From Sedimentisphaerales bacterium (lineage in GTDB: Bacteria; Planctomycetota; Phycisphaerae; Sedimentisphaerales; Anaerohalosphaeraceae), in contig JANQGW010000218.1 in the NCBI GenBank assembly GCA_028282905.1, positions 1-48,637 on the forward strand: a stretch of DNA of 48,637 nucleotides. The letters are read 5' to 3'. Positions within the stretch are counted from its first letter, which is position 1. Each line of letters opens with the position of its first letter. The position numbers and the translations under genes are program-made. This document shows positions 41,705 through 48,637 of the stretch, one piece after another. Below the pieces are notes generated by a model. That model was not told where the DNA came from, searched no databases, and worked only from the letters and a program-made list of their open reading frames with translations.

Positions 41705-43147
41705 ATGAAAACCTATGCCGTCCATACACTCGGTTGCAAAGTCAACCAATACGAAAGCCAGCAAATCCGCCAGGTTCTTGAGCAGATCGGGCTGTCAAAG
41801 GCATCCGCTGCGCATCCGGCCGACATTATCATTGTCAATACCTGCTGTGTGACGCATATTGCCTCGGCCAAAAGCCGCCAAAACATCCGCAAGGCCCAAA
41901 AAGCCCGCCCTGATGCCAAAATCATCGTCACCGGGTGTCTGCCGGTGGCCCAGACGGATGAACTGCAAAATCTATCCGATATCCTGATTGTCAAAGATAA
42001 AAACACATTACCGGGAATTTTAGACCGGTTATGCGGGAAAAATTCCCCTCATTTGGCTACACACACCGACAGTAAACCACTAAATACTGCTAAAATCAAG
42101 GATAAAAACGCCCCCTTGACACAGATAAATGCATCTGAATCGCATAAAAATACGGAGAAGAATCAAAGTCAGCCTTCAGAATGCCCTGATTGGGGTGTTG
42201 ACTCATCCGATTTCAAAGAGCCGAATGCCGTTTCGTCCACTTTGCCGACACTGGACCATTATTCCGGTCAGTGCCGGGCGTTCCTGAAAGTTCAGGACGG
42301 TTGCGATGCCTACTGCAGCTATTGTATTATACCCAAAATTCGGACTAAGGTTTGTAACAAGGATGTAAAATCTGTTTTGGAAGAAACCGAGAATCTGGTC
42401 GCGGCCGGGCATAAGGAAATTGTGCTGACCGGGATTTTTCTCGGTGCCTACGGTCAAACCACCTCTCGACGAAAGCGATGGGATCAGTCCAAAACTGATT
42501 CGCTGGCCGAGCTTGTGAATGCAGTCGCAAGCGTGCCCGGATTGCAGCGATTGCGGCTCAGTTCGCTGGAACCGCTGGATGTGACGGAAAAACTGCTGGA
42601 AGTAATGACAAGCCACGCTAATATCCTGCCGCATCTGCACCTGTCACTGCAGTCCGGCTCAGATAATGTACTGCGAAAAATGGCCCGTCAATACCGAATG
42701 CCGGAATTTATGGAAGTGGTCGAAAAGCTCAAAGCCGCTTTCGACCGCCCTGCTTTAACCACGGACATCATTGTCGGTTTTCCCGACGAAACCGAAGCTG
42801 ATTTTGAGCAAACAGTTAAAATCTGCAAAGAAGTGGGCTTTGCAAAGATTCATGTGTTCAGCTTCAGCCCGCGAAAAAACACCGCCGCGATCAAAATGGC
42901 TAAAATCTTCGGTTCAGTTCCGCCGCAGGAGATCAAGCGACGATCCGTTGCCTTGCAGCAAGTTGACGACGAATTACAGGCCAAGTTCCGACAAAAATGC
43001 GTCGGCATCAATGAAAATATCCTGATTGAAAAGACACACCCGCCCCGTGGGCGATGCAGCCGATATTTCATGGTCGATGTCAGCAGCCATCCCAACGCCC
43101 AACACCTGAAAAAAGGTGACACCGTTGATTTTACGATAGAAAAATAG
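41705..43147 (+). CDS. mtaB: tRNA t6A37 methylthiotransferase (MtaB type)
   Basis: The 480-residue radical SAM enzyme adds a methylthio group to t6A37 of tRNA. The N-terminal UPF0004 domain begins MKTYAVHTLGCKVNQYES and has the other cluster Cys in NTCCVTH and VTGCLPV. The radical SAM Cys are C200, C204 and C207 (CDAYCSYC). A TRAM-like end follows. Between the first two domains lies an unusually long, polar, Lys/Asn/Ser-rich linker of ~70 residues (near 118-188). ATG 41705 is chosen because the family starts there. It is divergent from the pilus operon. Confidence 0.92.
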   Translation: MKTYAVHTLGCKVNQYESQQIRQVLEQIGLSKASAAHPADIIIVNTCCVTHIASAKSRQNIRKAQKARPDAKIIVTGCLPVAQTDELQNLSDILIVKDKNTLPGILDRLCGKNSPHLATHTDSKPLNTAKIKDKNAPLTQINASESHKNTEKNQSQPSECPDWGVDSSDFKEPNAVSSTLPTLDHYSGQCRAFLKVQDGCDAYCSYCIIPKIRTKVCNKDVKSVLEETENLVAAGHKEIVLTGIFLGAYGQTTSRRKRWDQSKTDSLAELVNAVASVPGLQRLRLSSLEPLDVTEKLLEVMTSHANILPHLHLSLQSGSDNVLRKMARQYRMPEFMEVVEKLKAAFDRPALTTDIIVGFPDETEADFEQTVKICKEVGFAKIHVFSFSPRKNTAAIKMAKIFGSVPPQEIKRRSVALQQVDDELQAKFRQKCVGINENILIEKTHPPRGRCSRYFMVDVSSHPNAQHLKKGDTVDFTIEK

Positions 43148-43159
43148 CTGCCGAGACAG

Positions 43160-46100
43160 TTATCCACCCGCTGAGGACGACTGAGCCTGCCAGTTGACTA
43201 CATCGTCGCCATAGGCCGTATCGTTGATTCTGTCCAGTACATCGCCGGTTCCGTCCGGGGTAGCCGGCCAGGGATATTCGTCGTCATACAGTACAGAATC
43301 CACCTCGATATAGTAACGCACTCCCTGCGTATCGGTATCGCCCGGCAAGGATAGTTCCAGCCGTTCGCCGCCGTTGCTGAGCTTGGTGTCATTTTCAAAC
43401 GGCCCCAGTACGGGAACGCCTCCGGCACTGCCGTAGCGTTCGGCAAACGCCGCGGGATTTCTCGCGACAATCAAATATCCGTCAGCAGGGATGATTGTCC
43501 CCAGCGGGAAGGTATAGTCGATTCCCTCGGTAAACTGCCAGCCCAGTGTCAGATCCATACTGCCGTCATAGACCTGCAGTGTCACGGGCTCAGTCGTGAT
43601 ATTGTGCAGTTCGATGTATTCGTAGTCATCAGCCGGATAGGCACCGCCTGCGGGCGGATTGTACATGAATTCACTGATGACCACCGGACCGACTTTAGCT
43701 GTTGAATTGGGCTGCTGGGGCGTCTTGGCATCCATCAGAACGAAAACCATTGTACCGCCACTCTTTTCGTAGCGTCCGAATGTAACATCCGTTTCGGAGG
43801 CACCAAACTCGGCCTCGACGGCATAGCCGGTCAACGTACCGTTTTCAGCAGAACTGAGATAGACGCCGTCACCGTTTTCACTTAAGGCAAACTGAACGAG
43901 ACTGTCCGGATCGGCGGGATTGGCAAAATGAACATCCTCATAGAGTACCAGATACGCATCCGGCAAAATGACGGTATCATCGGCAATTCGGTATTTCATC
44001 GGTTGTGCCGGGTCATCACTGAGATACCAGCCGCCCACATTGATGGCAGATTCCGTCGGATTGTATAATTCAATCCAGTCAGGCGCCGCCGCATGAGAAT
44101 GCGCCAGCACTTCATTGATCACTATCAGCAGCGTATCGGCCCGGCCGGGTGAACCGCCGGCAAGCACACTGGGACGCCAGTTTTCACTGTTCTGCCAGCT
44201 TTCCGGATGCTGTAACACATCGGCAATCACCAGTGAATGACCAACACCATCGGTGATCGGGTACCAGCCATCTTTGTATTCAAACCGCATCACCGCCGCA
44301 TCGAGTGGTTCGGCAAGTTTCAGCGTCAGCGAGTCATTGCCGTTGTCAAGCCTACCTGTATACTCGCCGGCAATATTGATCTGTGTTCCATAGCGGCTTT
44401 CAAAGACACTTTGATTGGCAACCACAACGGTAAACTGATTGGGATCAAGCGTCATAGCCGGGAAGACGAAATCAATGCCGTTCGTGAAACGAACACCTTC
44501 GAGGTTAATAGCCGTATCGCTAATGTTCTGAAGTTCCACGTATTCAGAATTGGGATCGGAGGCAGAATGATACATGACCTCGGTAATACGCAACCCTTCC
44601 ATAACCGCCCGACTGTCAGCATACGGATCATTCAGATTGGTCGTTTCCGATACTGCGGCCATTTCGAGGCCAAAGACAACATCCGAACTGCCCTCGCTTG
44701 TTTGATGCACTTCAACGGCAATGACATTGTCACCGTTCAATAAAGCATCTGCAGGTATTTCAAAATTTTCCAGAACAGCATTATTAACTGTCGAAGCAAA
44801 TGTCGAATATGTTACGGTGCCACTGAGTCGAATTTTCAATACTTCGACACCGTTGAGGTAAATCACCGCCCCGTCATCCAGCACCGTTGTCAACTCAAGT
44901 CGGTCAACACCGGCAGGATCGCCGCTAAAGGAAAAATGTTTCCGGAAATAGAATACATTCGGACCGAGTGTTAGCGGCGTGTTTTTCGGTGCCGGCAGTG
45001 AAGAGCTTTCTACATACAGCAAAGCCGCCCCGGTCGGCCAGCCGGAGTCATCGTAGCTCGGGTCACGCCAGACTGTTCCAAGGTCGGTGCCCGACTGCTC
45101 GTAAGCCCAGACGTCTTCCATATCAATCAAATCGGTATTCGTTACGGTTGTGGTCATATTAGTATTCAGTGCCCCCGGCGTCGGCAGGTCGAAATAACCG
45201 ATCGTCTGGCCGCCGTCCGACATCCGGCCTTGGGAGACATCAGTCATCTGCTGATCGTAAACGATCTGGTCAAGCATAGTTAAGTCCGAGTCAAACAAGG
45301 CAATCGCTCCCAGACGCGAATCCAGTTTAAAGTCCAGATGATGCGCACCGGCACTTTTGTTACCGTCGGCCACCAGAGAGGTAAAGCCATTGCCGGCAAT
45401 AAAGCTCAGCGGCCGCATTTGATGTTTGTCCGGGTGTGCGGCTGGGTTATCCGTCAAATACAGTCCGCCCATATCCACCGGATACGCACTCGGATTGAAC
45501 AGTTCCACCCGATCCTCAACAAAGAGAATCTTCCCAGTCGCCAACCATTCGTTGATCTTTAAATTACGCGGATCACCGAGCGGAACAATTTGGTTGACCG
45601 TGCCCAATGTGGGGCTTGTCAATTTCCACTGCCGATCATAGCCGGTGCGGCCGATTGAATGATTTTCCAGTTGAATCCCAAACGCAACCGTATCAATCAC
45701 GGTACCGGCCGGACTCAGCAACGTCAGGTCGTCCCCGTCAGCATCAATGGAAAATCCGGTATGGATTCCCGTAGCCGCCGTTTCACTATCCGCATAAATA
45801 ACCTTGTACTCGCCGGGATTGATGATTGTACCGGCGGCAAAGACAAACTTATCGGGTATGTCGCTGTTATCGGTCAATCGGTAGCCGCCCAGGTCAAGCG
45901 GCAATGCACCGTCGTAATACAATTCGATCATATCGGGATACGTTCCCTCATGGGCAATTGCAGTGTTATCTGCCAAAACTTCATTGATAATCAAAACATG
46001 CGAAGCGGTATCGACTGTCCAGGCACGCGACGAATTACCCTCGGCCAGACCGGGAGCAGTGAAGATCGTGTCGCGGAACGGCTGGCCCTGCCACTGGCCT

Positions 46101-48637
46101 GCCGAGTTCTTACCCATCACATCTACACGATAGGTATGACCGTTTTGGAGACCGGTTAACTGAATTTGCCCGCCGATATAGTTCGGATCAGCCGGGAAGT
46201 CATCCGCATTGATCGGTAATTGAAATTCACTGCTCCACGCACCGGGCGTACCGTTATCAACCAGCCGGTATTTGTAGTGGGTGATCCCCGGCCCGGAAAC
46301 CGTCAACGTTGCGGATGTTTGCCAAGTCACGGCATCCGGCTCGCCTGAAACGGAAGCGCCTGCCGGGACATTGGCGCCTATATCCTGACCGTTGGAACCG
46401 GCACCGATCGCTGACGAACCGGCCAGTAATGTCCAGTCGCTAAGTGGGTCTTTCAGCAGCGGGTCGGCGGCAATATTGTCACTTCCGAAGAAGTGCCACT
46501 GCGAAGGCAGCAGACTATGGAATACGCCAACCGTTCCCGTCGGCCCGTAGTCCGGGGGATTATCGAAATAATGCTCAAAAACGGCTGCGTTGTTCCAGAA
46601 TATATTGCTGTCAAGCAAGGTTCCTTTGCCCGGGTCACGCGGTGGCGAACGGAACGGCTCGCCAAAGCTGATTGCCGCGATAGTGCTGCCTATAATCGTA
46701 TTGTTCTGCGTCCAGCTATAAACGTCTTCCTTGTGCAGCACTGCGTGATCGTTATCAACAAAGACATTCCGCACAACACACACCTGTGACTGATCACCGG
46801 TAGCCACCGCGTAAGAAGGGCTGCTCTGATCCGGTGTAGTCTGGTGGAAATTCTGAAACAAGTTGCCTTCCACATGGCCATCCGTAGAGTCAAGGTCCGG
46901 CCCGTCATCGCCACCGCCAAGGAAGGTGTTGTTATAAAACTCAATAATCGGCCCCGGCCGCTGTGCCCCGGTGAAATCAACAATATCATTGTAGCCGGTA
47001 GTGGAACCGAATGTATTGCCTTCAAAGATCAGGTATTCGTCACCGCTTAATCCGTTGCCGTGCACCGGTTCGGTACTGGTGATGCTCGGCAGAACACAGT
47101 TTTGAATAACCGCCGACGGATGCGTCAGCTCCATAATGCGCGTGTTGCCGCCGGAACTGGCCCAGGTCATGTGTTCCATCGTCACACGGGCATACTCGAC
47201 AACAATCGACTTGCTCTGTGCGTCACCATAAAGCATGTCGGCATGTTCCAGGCGGCTGTCGGTCAGGGTATTGGCGAATTTTATCCCGTCCCAGTGGGTT
47301 TGGCCGGGTGCTGGAGCGAGGTGAACGCGCCGGTAAGCGGTGCCCTGAATCAGCAGACGACCATTAACGGTAATCCCGGTACTATTGTCGAAAAATAATG
47401 TCGCCCCCGGCTCAACCGTCAGTGTCACGCCGGTGGGGATCACAATATCACCGGTCACATGCCACGGGCCATCCGCAGCAGTCAGCACACGGTCGGCCGA
47501 TTGCGTTCCGGCAATCGTACTTTCGGTACCATCATTGTACCAGACGTCAAATGTGTCCGTTTCAAGCACATCGCCCTGCCCATCCGGCGTTCCATAAGTT
47601 TCCACAACAATACGGTTGACGCCCGGCAGCAACCCACCCATTGACGCCGACCAATCACCATCAATGGGATCCCATGAAGCCGGGACGCCATTAACGTAAA
47701 CTGATCGAGTCATCACAGCGTTGGCTTTGCCGGTCAATGTCGCAGTATCGGTTGTTGTCTGAGCATAGCCATTGACTACAGGCAGCGCACTTTGGACCGA
47801 AAATTCCAGCGGAATCTGCAGCAAAACCTGTTCGACACGTTGAGCAGTCCTGTCCTTCATATCCGCCAGCATCGAATCCGGCACCCAACCTTTGACTGTT
47901 TCGTCCACCAACGGATTAAACTTTTCAGCCGGATAGAAATTCTGAATCAAATCCATCAATTGCACATAAAATTCCTGCACATATTCCGGTTGGGCAAAGA
48001 GTGCATCTATCGCCGGCACATCAGCCCTTGAATTATCAGAACGATCCGCCGCGTGAAAAATAGAGCGGTCCAGCGGCGGCACATCATTGGCCACATGCAA
48101 AATCGTATCCAGATCATAAATCAACAGTTCGAACAAACCGGTGTCCCCCGTCCTGTACATGCAATAATCATCACCGCAAGCCGTGGGCAAACCGTTTTCG
48201 TTATAGCCGATCAATGTACACATTGCAAACCAGCGCATCCACTGTTTGACATCGACAATCGTCTCGATCTGTTCGGTGTAATTGGGGGCAGAAATATCTG
48301 ACAACACAGCCATCAACTGGAACAGATCGGTCCAGTCATTTTCAGAAGCATTATTGCTCTTGCTGTAGCCGTCCGAAGCATAGTCTGCGGGATTCGTTCC
48401 CAGATATGACATATCAGCGCGCCAACTGCCATTTGAGGCCTTGTAAATATTGCCAGCCAGTTCATTAGGATCGGTCAGTACATATTGTTCCAGCCATTCG
48501 CCGCTGTAAGGCCGCATGGCAGAGTAATACCCATAAGTCCGTGACATATCGGTCAACGCCGGCTGGCTGCCGTTGACATATAACTGTACCGGAGCGGCCG
48601 GGGCGGCATAAAAACCGGCCGAAGCAAACAACCGGCT
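43160..48637 (-). CDS. Giant surface protein, CotH-like, beta-helix and five lamin-tail domains, 5' end cut off
   Basis: The reading frame is open to the right edge, so the N-terminus is missing; about 1825 residues are visible. At the edge is the C-terminal part of a CotH kinase-like domain (DDYCMYRTGDTGLFELLIYDLDTIL, ~47880-48637). Next come an Ig-like segment, a right-handed beta-helix (~46650-47340, with repeats such as EGNTFGS, YNNTFLGG, VRNVFVDN), and five lamin-tail domains beginning near 46000 (LIINEVLAD), 45570 (LKINEWLA), 44595 (LRITEVMYH), 44130 (VINEVLAHS) and 43685 (VVISEFMYN). A jelly-roll-like segment lies near 44640-45110. The protein ends abruptly at WQAQSSSAGG with no visible anchor. 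Such architectures are common in secreted planctomycete proteins. It converges with mtaB, 12 bases apart. Confidence 0.85.
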   Translation of the reverse strand, partial: SRLFASAGFYAAPAAPVQLYVNGSQPALTDMSRTYGYYSAMRPYSGEWLEQYVLTDPNELAGNIYKASNGSWRADMSYLGTNPADYASDGYSKSNNASENDWTDLFQLMAVLSDISAPNYTEQIETIVDVKQWMRWFAMCTLIGYNENGLPTACGDDYCMYRTGDTGLFELLIYDLDTILHVANDVPPLDRSIFHAADRSDNSRADVPAIDALFAQPEYVQEFYVQLMDLIQNFYPAEKFNPLVDETVKGWVPDSMLADMKDRTAQRVEQVLLQIPLEFSVQSALPVVNGYAQTTTDTATLTGKANAVMTRSVYVNGVPASWDPIDGDWSASMGGLLPGVNRIVVETYGTPDGQGDVLETDTFDVWYNDGTESTIAGTQSADRVLTAADGPWHVTGDIVIPTGVTLTVEPGATLFFDNSTGITVNGRLLIQGTAYRRVHLAPAPGQTHWDGIKFANTLTDSRLEHADMLYGDAQSKSIVVEYARVTMEHMTWASSGGNTRIMELTHPSAVIQNCVLPSITSTEPVHGNGLSGDEYLIFEGNTFGSTTGYNDIVDFTGAQRPGPIIEFYNNTFLGGGDDGPDLDSTDGHVEGNLFQNFHQTTPDQSSPSYAVATGDQSQVCVVRNVFVDNDHAVLHKEDVYSWTQNNTIIGSTIAAISFGEPFRSPPRDPGKGTLLDSNIFWNNAAVFEHYFDNPPDYGPTGTVGVFHSLLPSQWHFFGSDNIAADPLLKDPLSDWTLLAGSSAIGAGSNGQDIGANVPAGASVSGEPDAVTWQTSATLTVSGPGITHYKYRLVDNGTPGAWSSEFQLPINADDFPADPNYIGGQIQLTGLQNGHTYRVDVMGKNSAGQWQGQPFRDTIFTAPGLAEGNSSRAWTVDTASHVLIINEVLADNTAIAHEGTYPDMIELYYDGALPLDLGGYRLTDNSDIPDKFVFAAGTIINPGEYKVIYADSETAATGIHTGFSIDADGDDLTLLSPAGTVIDTVAFGIQLENHSIGRTGYDRQWKLTSPTLGTVNQIVPLGDPRNLKINEWLATGKILFVEDRVELFNPSAYPVDMGGLYLTDNPAAHPDKHQMRPLSFIAGNGFTSLVADGNKSAGAHHLDFKLDSRLGAIALFDSDLTMLDQIVYDQQMTDVSQGRMSDGGQTIGYFDLPTPGALNTNMTTTVTNTDLIDMEDVWAYEQSGTDLGTVWRDPSYDDSGWPTGAALLYVESSSLPAPKNTPLTLGPNVFYFRKHFSFSGDPAGVDRLELTTVLDDGAVIYLNGVEVLKIRLSGTVTYSTFASTVNNAVLENFEIPADALLNGDNVIAVEVHQTSEGSSDVVFGLEMAAVSETTNLNDPYADSRAVMEGLRITEVMYHSASDPNSEYVELQNISDTAINLEGVRFTNGIDFVFPAMTLDPNQFTVVVANQSVFESRYGTQINIAGEYTGRLDNGNDSLTLKLAEPLDAAVMRFEYKDGWYPITDGVGHSLVIADVLQHPESWQNSENWRPSVLAGGSPGRADTLLIVINEVLAHSHAAAPDWIELYNPTESAINVGGWYLSDDPAQPMKYRIADDTVILPDAYLVLYEDVHFANPADPDSLVQFALSENGDGVYLSSAENGTLTGYAVEAEFGASETDVTFGRYEKSGGTMVFVLMDAKTPQQPNSTAKVGPVVISEFMYNPPAGGAYPADDYEYIELHNITTEPVTLQVYDGSMDLTLGWQFTEGIDYTFPLGTIIPADGYLIVARNPAAFAERYGSAGGVPVLGPFENDTKLSNGGERLELSLPGDTDTQGVRYYIEVDSVLYDDEYPWPATPDGTGDVLDRINDTAYGDDVVNWQAQSSSAGG

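Overview
The window looks like chromosomal DNA of an anaerobic or microaerophilic bacterium, most likely a planctomycete of the class Phycisphaerae. The pointers are a giant CotH/lamin-tail surface protein, an unusual PilM-PilN fusion with Met-rich partner proteins, Na+-NQR genes next to an NAD-linked [FeFe] hydrogenase, and a full superoxide reductase/rubrerythrin/flavodiiron set. The taxonomic call is inference from gene content. Nearly everything is on the minus strand; only three genes are on plus. I see no rRNA, tRNA, CRISPR array, insertion sequence or prophage.

Layout, read in the direction of transcription. (1) 10672 to 1, minus: a membrane-stress operon with a promoter and structured leader, two PspA/IM30 paralogues, an NfeD/YqiJ-like membrane OB-fold protein, a short SPFH protein, a full flotillin, a 1788-residue AAA ATPase and a third PspA paralogue cut by the window edge. 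(2) 19352 to 11692, minus: a hydrogenase operon with its own regulators: rex, a histidine kinase, hndB, hndC (NuoF-like), the [FeFe] catalytic subunit hndD, hndA (NuoE-like) and a stand-alone receiver, ending at a clear terminator. The rex promoter is a full consensus and a Rex-like operator lies just upstream. (3) zwf (G6PDH) and rubredoxin. (4) A conserved hypothetical gene and nqrBCDEF, with nqrA absent. (5) 30528 to 26011, minus: an oxygen-defence island of perR, rubrerythrin, tpx, flavodiiron protein, desulfoferrodoxin, ferritin and a rubrerythrin-like protein. (6) A YchF-like GTPase and an orphan fumarase beta subunit. (7) On plus, a siroheme-synthesis dehydrogenase and a GH2 glycosidase-like protein that lacks the usual acid/base Glu. 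(8) 41602 to 35711, minus: a PilMNO-like pilus alignment operon. (9) On plus, an MtaB-type tRNA methylthiotransferase, convergent with a 5'-truncated CotH/beta-helix/lamin-tail giant gene that runs off the right edge.

How the parts fit: zwf, the hydrogenase and NQR all exchange electrons with pyridine nucleotides, and Rex senses the NADH/NAD+ ratio, so regions 2 to 4 form a redox-balancing block. Region 5 detoxifies O2, superoxide and peroxide with electrons from rubredoxin and NADH, and probably protects the oxygen-sensitive hydrogenase. Region 1 is the most system-like and least understood part: three ESCRT-III-type scaffold proteins, two SPFH proteins and a giant AAA ATPase suggest a bacterial membrane-remodelling or repair machine.
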